From positions 6,138,001 to 6,202,000 of the forward strand of contig VNWV01000001.1 in assembly GCA_009801085.1 (NCBI GenBank): DNA of 64,000 nt, in the 5' to 3' direction. Every line of letters starts with the position of its first letter. The stretch's first letter is position 1. Shown in pieces: positions 11,929 through 23,800 of the stretch. The position numbers and the translations under genes were made by a program. The notes below the pieces were generated by a model, which was given only the letters and a program-made list of their open reading frames with translations, was not told the origin of the DNA and made no database searches. The DNA is from Lasiodiplodia sp. COLG20 (taxonomy: Eukaryota > Ascomycota > Dothideomycetes > Botryosphaeriales > Botryosphaeriaceae).

Positions 11929-13047
11929 TTAGTGCGTCCACCAAACGGTAAAAAGCGCCACAGCGAACAAAAGCAGAACCGACTGGATCTTGTCTGCAGT
12001 TGCGCCGCTCTTAGGCGGGGGTGGATCGAAAGGGCCACCGTAAGGCTGGTAGCCATCTCTCTTCGTGATCTTGTCCGTGGATGACCCAGTCATCGGCGGC
12101 GGGGGATCAAAAGGGTCTCCGTAAGGCTGATAGCCACCTCTCTTCGTCTTCGTGATCTTGTCTGCGCTTCCACCATTCTTCGGCGGTGGGGGATCAAAAG
12201 GGTCTCCGTAAGGTTGGTACCCACCTCTTTTCGTGATCTTGTCTGCGGTTCCACCATTCTTCGGTGGCGGAGGATCGAACGGATCTCCGTAAGGTTGATA
12301 TCCGGCCTTTTCTGTGACTTCGTTGATGCGTGCGTCCCTCTTCGGAGGAGGTGGGTCGAAAGGATCTCCGTAGGGTTGGTAGCCACTTCTCTCTGGGATC
12401 TTGTCTGCAGTGGCACCTTTTTTTGGTGGAGGCGGATCGAAGGGGTCACCATAAGGTTGATAGCCGGCTTTTTCCGTGGTCTCGTCGGCGGCTGCATGAC
12501 CTGGAGGAGGCGGATCGAAAGGATCTCCGTAAGGCTGATATCCTGCGTTGTTCCTTGCATCCAGAATAGCAGAAGCGTAATCTGTCACCGAAGCCGGAGC
12601 GGCGTCATTGACGGCAGATGTTGTCCTTCTCCAAAGGCCGCGCAACACGTGCACCCCAGGCACGCTGAGGCCCTTTTCTGCATGGTTGCTTTGAGGACCG
12701 TTTGTCATGTCACCTCCACTGGCATGTGCCGTTGCGCTTCCAAGGTTTGCAGGTGAAGCCTGAGTGTACCAAGTCTTGGTCGCTGAGGCTTCTGTAGATG
12801 CTGAGGTAGAGGTAATACTCACGGGAGTGGCAATAGATGCTCCGGTAGGCTCAGAACTTGACATGATGACTGGGTGCACAGAGGAAAGGTCGTTGAAGTT
12901 GGTGACTTGAGGGCCTCGAGTGACAGTGAGAACGCCATTGTGTTCTCTGGATGGCGTAGCAGTGAAGGTGTCGAAGGGCATGGAACTACCGACTTCGCCC
13001 TGCAGTAGGACCGCGAGTATGAGTGAGAGGAATATGAGAGCCTTCAT
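11929..13047 (-). CDS. secreted tandem-repeat protein, Kex2-repeat-like with GPI-like tail
   Basis: Predicted 372 residues in one exon. The start is placed at the ATG at 13047 because it opens directly with a strong signal peptide (MKALIFLSLILAVLLQG); the frame extends upstream but crosses a TATA box. After a Ser/Thr/Ala-rich segment come seven tandem copies of a unit of about 27 residues with an almost invariant core GYQPYGDPFDPPPP (the last copy has GGPF) and variable linkers. Dibasic KR precedes cores 5, 6 and 7, and KK or KR directly follows cores 2 and 3, as in Kex2-cut repeat precursors. The other linkers carry EKA or ERS instead. The C-terminus is hydrophobic (SVLLLFAVALFTVWW), which suits a GPI-attachment signal or a membrane anchor. 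It could be a wall protein or a precursor of short Tyr/Pro-rich peptides. No family name recognised. Confidence 0.85.
   Translation of the reverse strand: MKALIFLSLILAVLLQGEVGSSMPFDTFTATPSREHNGVLTVTRGPQVTNFNDLSSVHPVIMSSSEPTGASIATPVSITSTSASTEASATKTWYTQASPANLGSATAHASGGDMTNGPQSNHAEKGLSVPGVHVLRGLWRRTTSAVNDAAPASVTDYASAILDARNNAGYQPYGDPFDPPPPGHAAADETTEKAGYQPYGDPFDPPPPKKGATADKIPERSGYQPYGDPFDPPPPKRDARINEVTEKAGYQPYGDPFDPPPPKNGGTADKITKRGGYQPYGDPFDPPPPKNGGSADKITKTKRGGYQPYGDPFDPPPPMTGSSTDKITKRDGYQPYGGPFDPPPPKSGATADKIQSVLLLFAVALFTVWWTH
12003..12543 (-). repeat. seven-copy in-frame minisatellite (81-87 bp unit)
   Basis: Seven tandem copies encode the core GYQPYGDPFDPPPP. Spacing is mostly 81 bases, with one longer linker of 87 bases. 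Cores are nearly identical at the protein level but differ at synonymous positions, while linkers vary more. This suggests selection on the core rather than only recent duplication. Confidence 0.95.
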
Positions 13048-13121
13048 GTTGGCTGCTGAAGACGCTCGGATCGGGTATGGAGAGAGGATGAAGAGAAGAG
13101 AAGTAAGATCGTAGCGGAGGG

Positions 13122-13129
13122 TTTTTATA
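13122..13129 (-). promoter_or_regulatory. TATA box of the tandem-repeat gene
   Basis: The minus strand reads TATAAAAA about 75-82 bases upstream of the chosen ATG at 13047. This supports that ATG over the upstream in-frame extension. Confidence 0.6.
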
Positions 13130-13542
13130 TTGAAGAAGTACTCGCATTTAGAAAGACCCACGTGCTATCGTGGTCGTGAAAGGCAGGAACAGCTTCAGGG
13201 CGAACAGTAGCACGTGGCCCAACAAACACAAATTCAAGGTTGGCAGGCGCCCATCAGGACATCACATGTGAAGAGGCAGGAAAGGGTTCTCTGATCCAGC
13301 CAACAAACTAGTAGATGGATTGCAATACTTTTAAGATATGCTTCGGGTTGCGTGAGCGCTCACTCTACCCGACAAAAAAAAGAACTCAAGAAGTGACATG
13401 AACCTATTTAAATGAGCGTCGGTGAGTGTTTCGCCGTTGACATGTGTTTTCAAAAAAGATTCATTCACGTTTGACACTACCGTCGTCCTGGCCTACAAAG
13501 ATATCAGCATCTTTCTGTCGGGCTCTGAGGAAATCTAGGCAC

Positions 13543-15363
13543 TCACATTGTTGTATTGAGCCACTTGATCGAAACCGGAGATGGTGTAGCTGTTGTCGCC
13601 GATGGCACCCCTTGCAAAATGGTCGAGAGAGGCTGTGTAGCTGATGGCTGGATCTTTTCGAAGAGTGCTGCTGAGGATTGCTGAAAGTACAGCGGACTGG
13701 GAACTAGTATAAGACTCGTTGGGGCGCTTGGACTATGTGTAACGGGGGCAAATTCAGGAATCCACTGCGAAGACGGACTTGATTCGGCGATCGATGATTG
13801 GAACAATACTACGGGAGATTGGGTAAATTCTCCGACGGCAGGCTCTACGGATGTAGACAGGATTCCTGGCATCAAAAGGGGGCTGAAGTTATCCAGAATG
13901 GTTGTTGTAGTCGTAGTCAGTCCATCGAAGAGGAGATTGAATGGTGCAGCGATTGGCGTCGCTGAAGTCTCCAAACTCACAAAAACTGCTGGGGTTGACT
14001 CTTGAGTGCTTGGCGTTAGGCTCTCTGCAAATAACATAGCAGCAGTTGGTAATGTAGTAAAGAGGAGGTCATCGTCCACGTATACGGTAGATGTGCCGAT
14101 GTAGACAGTTTCTGTTGAGAAATCCGTGAGGATGGTTGGTTCCCTAGGCTAACCGTCAGTATGCTACAAGGTGGTATTGGTGTTTCCCTAGAGTTATAGC
14201 ACTCACGTTTCCCCAATAGCACTCGAAGAGGCCAGCTGCACTGTTCTTGTCCTTGTAGTGGTGCTTTTTAGATGTATTGTTGGCAGCGGCGTCGTGTTAC
14301 TCGAGGTTGCGGTGGCTAAGGCTAGAGCGTTGCTTGGTGTGCCGGACGATGAAGCATCGGTTGCGAAGGGATCAATCCTGGGTCCTCGACTAATAGTTTC
14401 GGCTTCATAGGCGTAATTCATGACCATCTCGGTTGAGAGGCTCACGATTGTCTTGTTGCCTACAAATTGGCCGTGCACAGTACCAACAACATATTCACCA
14501 GGGCCTTCTGTCAAGGTAGCAAGTAGATCGACGAAGCTGGTGTAGGTGGAGGTCAATGTAACGGGAAGAACGGCCCAGGACTCCTCGGCACGTATACAGT
14601 CCTCAATTGTGTCGTTGCCGGGGCGCGGATGGCAGACCTTGACATCAACATCGGCAGGCAGCACGCCAACGTTCGCTGTCAGGGATTGCCAGGGAGCCAT
14701 GTAGTAAGTAGTGCGTAGCTGGATGGATGGGGCGTCTGTGATGGTCGAGAGATGGCCATCGCTCGCAGTCACGGTGGAGCGCGGCGTCACAATGGTGGTG
14801 GCAAAGTCGCTGGAGAAGGTCACATCCTGGGTGCACTCAGAAATGGTGATTTTGCTGGCGATGCCGGGGAGGGTTGTGGCGCAGATTGTAGTGCTTTCAG
14901 TGTAGTAAAGGGTGTCGCAGGTAATAGGGCCTTGGCCGTAGATGGTGGAAGTGTAGTTGAGGAAAGGCAAAGTGGTCTGCTGCAGGATCTCGAAGGCGAC
15001 AGGAGGACCCTTGCAAGTGGTGATTCTGGGAATGTAGGTGGTCTCGACCTGGCTCTGCTGGGTGATTGGTGTTGGAAGAGCAGAGGGCGAGGGGTAATAG
15101 TATGAATACACGGTGGAACTGGCAGTAGAGCTGGGGGTGGCCTGCTGGACAGCCAGAGTCACGATTGAGGGGATGGAGGGAGGGACGAGCTGACGCTTGT
15201 CGAGCCCTTGCTCCAGCTGCTGTAGCCCATGCCTGAAGCGAGCGGCGGCGTGCACGCACTGGGTAAGGAGCGTAAGGGCGCAGAGCGCAGAGAAAGCGAA
15301 AAGCATAACGAGAGACTGAAGTCGGGCGCTGCGGGGTGAGAAGCGAGCGAGTTGCACAGCCAA
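13543..15363 (-). CDS. secreted Ser/Thr-rich protein of unknown function
   Basis: Two exons, 14207-15363 and 13543-14143, joined across a 63-base intron (GTGAGT donor, CCTAG acceptor), give 585 residues. The N-terminus carries a long basic n-region and a hydrophobic stretch (LVMLFAFSALCALTLLTQC) typical of a signal peptide or signal anchor, followed by a dibasic KR site near residue 57 that could be a propeptide cut. The body is rich in Ser, Thr, Val and Tyr with several NxT/S sites and scattered Cys, as in fungal surface glycoproteins. No named domain recognised. The 3' end is uncertain: a GTGAGT overlaps the stop codon and could splice to an acceptor about 50 bases on, replacing the stop with a few basic residues. 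It lies head-to-tail downstream of no obvious partner but next to the repeat protein on the same strand. Confidence 0.75.
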
Positions 15364-16741
15364 AAGTGGCTTGCCCGCTGGCGGAGTATTAAGACCAGTA
15401 AATGAGGCGAAGTTTCAAGATGGATTTTTCTGTCTGGCCACGCTACGTTCCCGGCGAGAAACATCAACAGTGCAAGGGAGGAATGCGCAGAAGCATCCCT
15501 GGGCTTGTCGGCAACGCGTGCGACGAAGCGTCTTATAGGCGACGAGTCTGGTCGGCAAGCGAGCGAGGTGGTGATTGCCAGGGGCCACTGCCGCTCCCAA
15601 TCAAGCAACAAAATATTGTTGCTATGCACCGTTCACCAACAACCCTCGGCTGTCGATTTTCAATGGGCGGCCGAACGGCGATAAGTCAATAGGAGTCAAC
15701 GAGGCGCAGGGCCGAATAGAGTCGATAGTCAGGGTGGCGCAGCACAGGAGATAGGAGAGCAGAGGGAAGCGAGAGTTGACCGAGCGAGAGGCTGCAAGAA
15801 GATTGCAACGGCATGTTTCGACGTCCAGCAAGGCGGGCGGCGGCTGCGTCTCATTCTTGGGGTGGATTCCGGTGATGACTGCTCGCGTCGAGCAAACGCG
15901 AGACTAGCGCGGTGTTGTGGAGCTTCGTATCCGTAGAACGAACTACGAGAGAAATTTGCGGGAAGAACACGACGAGTGGGCCACACGAGCGGTAGCCGAC
16001 TTAGGCAATAGTGGTCAGACGAGAACGGGCGTTCGATGACGATGGGCCGCAAAGCCAAGGCTGATGACAAAAGCGGCTGGCCCGGAGAAGCTGTCATTCC
16101 AGAAGCTTTCCGTTACTTCCGACTTCCGGCTCGAACGAAGGCCGACCGGCGCCGGCGCACCGCTACTTGGGCGCGCGTGACGGCCTAGCGCCGGTCAAGA
16201 AGCGCGCGCTCGTCGCGGCCGGCAGTCGTCGCAGGTTTGCAGCTGGGCGCGTCGCTGCCGCTCAAGGCTATTGTTGTGCGTTGGATGCTGGGTAAGGCAC
16301 CAAAAATAAAGAAGCGCTGGAGGTGGGGGCCTTCCTTTGGCCTCGGCTGCAGGCGCGAATCTGTCAGGCACCAGCCAGCAGTCTCAGGGACCTCTAGTCA
16401 CCAAAAGCTCGGCGCGTGCCATCCTCCGGCCACCGTGCGCGCCCGCCCGCGCGAGCCCGTGCCTAAGTAGCGCCCGAGGAACCATCATGCGTCCATCAGT
16501 TGTTGGCCCTCATAAAGGCTGACCACTGCCCAAGCAAAAAACCCTATCAGAACCTCACGCAGACTTTTCTTCTGGAATTTCCCGGTGGAGCCCGACGACT
16601 GCGTTGGCCGCGACCCACTTCCCCAAGCCGCCCTTGCATCGCTCTCATTCGACACCGCCTTGGACACCGGTCAGCCTCGTGCCACAACGCCGTGGCTCCA
16701 AACAAAACCGCCCTCACCTCCCGCTTCCAATCCCGCCCTCC
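15364..16741. other. divergent intergenic region
   Basis: GC-rich spacer between two divergent genes (secreted protein, minus; membrane protein, plus). It should hold both promoters. I see no further gene; open frames overlap on both strands without family features. Confidence 0.5.
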
Positions 16742-17617
16742 ATGACTGCGACCATGTTCACAACCCTCCTTCTGCTTTCCTCGCTGGCCGCAGCCGCCCC
16801 GCTGCCCGCCCCAGCCTCGTCTCAGCAATGTCGCTGCGCCGTCATGCCCGTCAGCACGCCGTTCTTTCCCTCATTACAGCTCTCGCCCTCGTCCGCGTCC
16901 TCGCACCGTCTTGTGACCGACTCGTGTGCCGCTCTTGGCCCCCAGCTGCAGGCCTGGCGCGAAGCTCCTGCCGACCGTGCCGCCGATGAAGCCGTCCGTC
17001 TGGAGGAGTGGATCGTGGGCCAGGAAGACAAGGTCGCCAAGGCCGCATCCGACTTGCTCTGGGGCAAGAGGCCCATTCCCACCGCCGCCGCCCTGGTCTC
17101 GGCGAGAAACCAACGCTCCGACGACCGAGACGCAAAGCCCAAGGGCCGCATAGTGTGCCGCAGTGTCGAGGTGACGGAAGAGGCTGTCAGCAGCTTCGAG
17201 GACGCTCTGTACGCCGACACAACAGCGGCCGAGAAAGCAAGGAAATTCGAGGCGCAGGACTCGCCGGACACCAAGCACCAGGACGACTGCGATGAGAAGC
17301 CCCAGAAGATGTCTCTGTTCGAGGAGATCATGGATGCGTGGAAGAGGCCGGAAAGGCACATGTTCGCCCTGAAGCTCGTTGTGTTCGTGCTCATCATGCT
17401 GTGCATGTTCGAGCTGGGCGACGACGTCCTTGCTTGGTAAGTTCATCATTCTCCGCGCCGCCCCGACGCCCACGCTAATATGCTCTCGTGCAGGATTCGT
17501 AGAAGAAATGCCCGTAGGGCCTTCGCCAGGCTTTCCGGCGACGAGAAAGCCTTGTTCAGACCGGGCCTGGCGCCCATTGCCGAAGTAGAAGAGGAGGATG
17601 ATACCCAACTGCCATGA
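16742..17617 (+). CDS. predicted type I membrane protein, unknown function
   Basis: Exons 16742-17436 and 17494-17617 join across a 57-base intron to 272 residues. A short signal peptide (MFTTLLLLSSLAAAAPLPAP) opens the protein; the ATG at 16742 or the one four codons later are both possible, and upstream in-frame sequence lacks leader character. The luminal part (about 150 residues) has few Cys and a charged Asp/Lys-rich stretch. A single transmembrane segment near residues 210-228 (LKLVVFVLIMLCMFEL) is followed by a basic stop-transfer IRRR and an acidic tail ending EEEDDTQLP. The tail is encoded mostly by exon 2, which supports the splice. I do not recognise the family. Confidence 0.7.
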
Positions 17618-20600
17618 GTGCAGGCTATCGCTTACATTTGTCTTGTTTTATGCATATTTCCTCTGTTCTTTTGTATCGTCGTTTTTAGCGATTTGTACTG
17701 GTTACGTCGACGAGACGATTTGCATGATTTGGTCATTTTGGGCGCGCTGGATCGGTTCTCTTTGTTGTTTTTGGCATTTACACATGATACCACTATCGCT
17801 ACTGGGGGCATGGATGCTCTGGGTTACAGGAAGACAGGTCCATATATTTGGGGAAAGAGACGGGTGTCTACATCAGACATATCTACTTGCTCGGATTGCA
17901 TAGATCCTGGGAGCAGAAGAGTAAAGACTACAGTCAAAATGAACATATTACCTTCAAACTGCATCAGAATGTTCTCGAACCACTACTCGCCGCGGATCTC
18001 CCCGAACTGGTCCACGATTGATGGTACGATCCGCGTCGGGCGTGAGGCTAAGGGTACCATCACCGCCAACAAGTCCATCAAGGACGGTCCCCCATCTTTG
18101 GCTGACCCCGGATGGAGCAGGCGAGTCAGCGACAACAGGGTCTGGAATCCGGCACCGCGCTTGGCCCCACGCCACGTCGAGCCAACTCAGCCACCAACGC
18201 CTCGTCGATCACATGTTGATGCAGCCAATTGACCTATCAGATGCGCCCTGTGGAACTTGCCATGATTTAGACGCCTGACTTTCAACCATGAAACAGTCAC
18301 AAGAATCTCAACCCCCTGCTAGTACCGGCATGAAACTTCCGCTGGGTGGTGTTTGGCGCGCTTGTGGGGCTGCTGGGGATGGTATTGGATTTTCGCCGCC
18401 TTTGGATCAGTCGATACCTTGGGCGCGGTACGCTCCTTTCATCTCCTGTGCCGCATGCCCACGACGAACCCACTCCTTTCTTTTTATTATAGAAAGCCTC
18501 GAGGTCTATTGTATAGCTGACACACTTCTTTCAGCCTCATATTCACTTTGGAACGTCGAGAGCCTATCCTCTTACGCGCTCTGCTAGGTTGTTCAAGACC
18601 CACCTGTCGGCGAATTTCGGCTTTCCAGGCTTAAAACGGACCTCTAAGAAGCTTTCGAAAGTGATTGGTAGCTTATTATCATCGCAGAACCACAATGCAT
18701 GAAACCAGAATGCAAGCGCACCTTTGCATGCCAGCCAAGATCCTTCAACTAGCCCGCAGGAAGAAAAAAAAAGAATTGCATCCAAGGAGCGAGTGCCTCG
18801 TTTCACAATTGGTATTTTTGGTTATCGGTAGATTCGGTCAGCTTCCTCCTATGAAACCCAACAAAATTCCACAAAGCGGCATGCTTAAACTTTGAGCATA
18901 ACCTCAAAAAGGCTAAATACCATCAGTAAACCATGATCCCTGATATGGTCTATTCTAAATGGACCTCGATACGCTTGAGATAGGTATTTTGCTGCAGAAG
19001 GAAACCTGATGTTATAGTCAGCATACGGCTTACTACGCACTTAACTGATCCTTCTGGACGTGACCCGCGCGGAGGTAACGTAAGCAACGCGGATTGTGTT
19101 CGCTGTCAGTGAGAAGCGCTCACCTCTGCTCAGAGCAAAGAGCTGTCCCCGAGGATGAGTGAACGATTGCCGTCGGCAGAGCATATTGCCGACTGCAACG
19201 ATGATGACAAAAGCACCAGTCGCACGATGACCAATAGCCACGGCGATTACCAGTTCTCTCCCGAGATATGGCACTCTGCTCACGTAAGTAGTTAAATATT
19301 ACCTCTGCATTAAAGACTATTCTTTATGTCCTAATGTATGCAACAGCTGTCCTTGCAGGGAGGAAGTTACCAGCTGCCGGACGTAGGAGAGTAAGATCTT
19401 CTTTATCTACAATATAGTCTTCGCTTCCTCTACCGCTTATAAAAAAAAAGACAGCAAGTAAGCACTAATATCTACCTTTGACGGGTATCCAATCTCTGCA
19501 AATGTGTCTTGAGGTAGTCACCGCGAACTCCGTTTAAAAATCCAATCTACGAAACGTCATAGCTCCACAAACATGTAGATGTACCCAGCCACCCTTCCCG
19601 ATCCCTTCAAGGCTCTGACATCACTGCTGCAGCCGTACGCCTTTGCACGAAGGGAAAAGGGAAAAGAGAAATGCAAAGTTTACTTTCTCAGCCTGTAGTA
19701 ACTCGAGTCCTTTGATTCTGACATGGTCTCAAAAACCCCATACTCTTTTTCATACCTCCCACCAGTCTATTCTCTCTATTCCAACTCCTTTGGTAACATC
19801 CTCTCTCTCTCGCACATGACCATGTTTTATTTCTTTTTATTTGTCGCGTTAATTTGGTCTAAATGTGATAGATATGCAAGTGTTGGAATCCGTCGAAGGC
19901 TTATAGAAATATATTGGTTCCGCATGAACTTGTGCAGCTGTTACACAGAAATACCTTGGTAGAGAAGGAATACGATTCATATATAAGAGGTCCGGGCTCT
20001 GGCAATCTGACGTCACAATGAGCAGGGATGATAGCTGTTGTGAACGGCTCTTGTCTACCTAACACGACAGTGCGGAGTAGCTTCCGTAGTATCTACCACC
20101 ACGAGATGTGCTATGCGCCGCACATCCAGCAGACTGAGTAGTAAGCATTCCCCTCAGCAGCCGCGCAAGGCCGTTTTGGCTATTGTACACCGAGTAAGTC
20201 ATTCGTTAGCGAGAGGAAAAAGAAATTGCACTTGGTACAGAGAAGTGTTGTACCCGAACGCTTGCGTGATTTATTTTCTGTGTGACCAGCACAAGCTCGT
20301 GTCGTGGGTAGTCGAAGCTATCGTCCAGACGTGAATGTTTAATTATTAATTTAACAAATACGTCCGGACGATAGCTTCAACTACCCACGTAAGGTCGAAT
20401 ATTGTTCCACCGGGAAACCAAGCCGAGCACACGGCAGGCAAGCTTCCAGAATCCAAACAACAGCCATGTCTATAAAAGACTAGTAGATAGCCGAATACAA
20501 TCACCATGCGATCATTTTCAACTTTTCCTCGTAAAGAGAGAATGCATTCTGGTATACACATGCCGCCCACCAATCAAAATGTAATGAAAATAGGTGAAAG

Positions 20601-20853
20601 CTCCCGCCAACCAAGTACCAACAACGAAAGGAAAATTCAAAACGACCGAGTATGCATTCTGTCCGCCACAATGCATCTCATGAACCTGTCCCGTCCAGCT
20701 CCCCTACCGTCCCTGGTAACATAGCTAAGGGAAATTAAGAGCCGACAGGCGCTTTAGGATATCTCACAACGGTCGAGGCCAACCAGATGCAATTCGCAAA
20801 AGATGAAAAGAAAAGGCGCCGTCTGGCACGTTAGGTAGGGTGGCACGTCACGT
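17618..20853. other. 3.2 kb gene-poor, AT-richer region
   Basis: I find no supportable gene. A GC-rich island at about 17980-18230 and AT-rich sequence at 18600-20750 alternate. The right part holds one copy of a short inverted-repeat element (20303-20389). It lies just beyond the 3' end of SLA2. No HMG-box or alpha-box coding sequence was seen. Confidence 0.55.
20303..20389. mobile_element. MITE-like inverted-repeat element, copy 1
   Basis: The 30-base arms at 20303-20332 and 20360-20389 are reverse complements with two mismatches. They are separated by a 27-base AT-only-like loop. The left arm begins CGTGGGTAGTCGAAGCTATC. The same arm occurs at 28001-28082 and 48837-48925. No coding capacity. 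Target-site duplications are not clear. Confidence 0.8.
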
Positions 20854-23800
20854 CTACTCCTCCTGGTAAGACAGCTTACGCATCTCACCGAGGCGGTGCC
20901 TGGCTGCTGAGAGAGCGTTCTCGAGCTGCAGAATCTCGACCTACACGATGCTTGTGAGTAAATGCACGAATGGAAAAGGGGGTATCGACGTACCTGTTGT
21001 TCCATTTCCCTAACCTTGAACTCATGGCCCGACAGCTTGCTGTAGTCCACGGCTTCATCGCCGTCGCGGTTGCGCTCATTGATGATGTCTTGAACTTGGC
21101 GCACAAGTGCACGGCATGCCATGGTGACTGCCTTGCTGGCAGCCTCCAAGCGGTCTTGCGTCTTAGACATGAAGCTAGCCTTGACACGGGAGGCTGCGAC
21201 AAGCTGCGCCGTCGATGCCGCCACATCGTTTGATGCAACAATCAGCTGCTCAGGGCTGTTACGTCCCGAGATGACACCATCAGCCGTCTCAATGAGCAAG
21301 TTCGTCGAGTTAGCCACGGCCTTGGCAGCCGAGATGAGACCTTCGGTCCAACGGTTGTTCTTCTTGTAGAACGCCGTCCGGGAAGAAGTACCCTTACCCT
21401 CGCGCACAATTTCCTGCTGCGACTCGGTGGCCGCCTTGATGAGACGGGCAATGGCGTTGGTGACTTCGATGGCAGCACCGAGGATCGCGTCGTGGATCCT
21501 AAGCTCGTACGTCGAGTACGAGTCGCGCGACCTCTCCTTGAGCTTGCTGAGGCGTTCCGTGGCAGCGAGAATGGCGTTTGCAGCGTTGGCCATCTCGCGG
21601 TCGACGAGGTCGCCCAAATCGCCCCCGTTGGCAGAGATCTTGGTCTTCGGTGCGAAGGCATCTGCAAGCTTCGAGAGCTTCTGCAGATTCAGCTGGACCT
21701 CGCTGTTGCAGTTCAGAACCACATCTGTCTTCTGCAGATCCTCCATACCTTCCAGGCGGAAGGACTGTAGCGAGCGGAAGAAGCTGACCGTCGATTCAGC
21801 AGAGTGGCGTGCAGCAGCAATGAGCTGATCGCTCTTCTTCTCGTCCGATGCGAATCTCGTGAGACCCTTGGTGTTGCTCAGCACGTCGGCAATCGAACCG
21901 GAGAAAGCGTTGACAGTGCGAATGATCTCGGCGTGTGTGCTGTTCGGGCCGTCTGCGATGAAGTTGTTGTAGGCCGTCGAGAACTCCATGGCGCAGGAAG
22001 CCGCCTTCTCGATCTGAGACAGGACATAAGCACCAGAAGCGCTCTGGTTACCCGCTTGCATCGAAGAGTCGAGCTCGTACAGAGCGTCGTCAACGCGCTG
22101 CACTCCGCTCTGGAGGACGGAGTCTATTATTTCGCTAATCTTCCTGAGGTTATCAAGGATGACCGTGTCGAAAACCTCGTCGTTAGCGTTGTTCGACACC
22201 TGTTGGTTCATCTTAAGTTCGTTAAGCTCCAGCAGTGTCTGGTCCATCCCTGCCTTGAAGATCTCGAGCTCATCTTCCTTCTCGCGCAGCTGGCGCTCAA
22301 GCTCAGAGTCTCCCTCGCGGAACCTCAACTGCAAATCTTCAAGCTGGCGGTTCTTGTTGCGGAGTGCCTCCTCGAGATCCGCAATCTCACGGTTGTGCCT
22401 CGAGAGCATTGCAGACAGCTCAGAGCCCTTGTTGCGGTCCGACTGGTCAGCTCTATCCAGAGCCAGGCGCAGCTCACGTTGCAGTTTCTCAACCTCATCC
22501 TTGTGGCCGCCACTCGTCCTATCCTTCTCGTGAAGGGCACGGTCACGCTCGCGAATCATATCAGCCAACTCAAGGTTCTTGGTCTTCAGCTCGCGCTGGA
22601 GCTTTTCGCGCTGATCGATGGCCTCCTGGGCGGAGGCAGCCTTGAGCTGTACCGACTTGAACTTCTGAAGGAGTTCCAAGTGCTCATGGCGCAGCTGGGA
22701 GTAGAGCTTGGCAAGGGCCTCGTACTTGCTACGCCAAGTGTTGAGCTGCTCTTGCAGCGCGCGGATCTGATCATCCTTGGACTGGGACTGCTGGGCGAAG
22801 TTCCCCTGGATGGATTGAAGTTCTCCCTCCAAGGCCTTCACGCGGGCGTCGTACTGTTGCAACAGCAGCTGGTCCTGCTGGTACTGGTTGCGAGCAGCAA
22901 GGTTCTCTCTCTCCAACTCGGCCATGCGTCCCTGAGTCTGCTGGGCGAACTGATCGCGTGCCAGCTGCTCCTGAGCTAACCTCGCCTGCTCGGCAGCGAG
23001 TCTCTGCTGTTCCTCGAAGTCCCGTTGAGCACGCATCTGGTCTTCCTGTTGGCGGCGCTGGGCCTCTTCCCACTGCTGAGCCAATCTCCTCTGCTCGGCC
23101 TCGTATTCCTCCTGCTGTCGCTTCTGCTCATTCTTCCAGAATTCATTGATGGGCTCGGGATCCACGGACGCAGCGCGCTTGGGAGTGTCGTCGTTCTTAG
23201 GTCTGGCTGGCAAGGCGGGGCGATCCTCATCTTCCGACAAAAGATTGGGCGGATCCTGAGGAAGCTTGGGTACTGTGATCAAGCTAGTGAGGTATCTGAG
23301 ATTGGAGCATTCATAGTAAAATTTGACGAGACGGTAGTGCTGAGCGTCATAGCGGCCACGCAGGGGAGCGAGCGCCTCGTCATCGCCAAGAGTGGTGTGC
23401 ATTGCGCGGAGCATGCTGGTGATAAACTTGTAGATACCGTAGCTCTCCTGCACAAGCGGCACCAGAGCAGAGATGCGGCACTCATTGTTCGAGCCGTTAC
23501 GGAAGTGAGAGAAGATGAGCTTCTGGAAGGAGTCGATCTGGTCCTGCAGGGTCATTAAATCGGAGATGGTCTCGTAGCCCTCGTTAGGGTCGTTGATGGA
23601 CTTCAAGCTAATGTACTCCTCGTACTCGAAGGTGCCGTTGAACTCGGGGTGCTGTCTGTGAAAGGCGAGCTTGGCCATGAGGTAGTAGACGTACTCCGAA
23701 ATCAGCGGGGCGTATCCTGCAGGACGGAGAGAGTCAGTAACAGGGGGTCACCGGGCGGGGCGGGGCAGGTACCTCTGATGCCCTCGCCGCCGGAGACACC

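Noticed and set aside
11929..13047. Calling the repeat protein an alpha-factor pheromone precursor
   Set aside because: The core lacks the Trp/Cys pattern of filamentous-ascomycete alpha pheromones, several junctions lack Kex2 sites and the C-terminus is hydrophobic.
17980..18232. GC-rich island as a hidden exon or gene
   Set aside because: No frame has a signature, a start in good context and splice partners; it may be a decayed insert but nothing shows that.
21804..22979. Long plus-strand open frame of Leu-rich sequence
   Set aside because: Antisense of the SLA2 coiled-coil region; Leu-rich content mirrors Gln/Glu/Lys codons on the coding strand.
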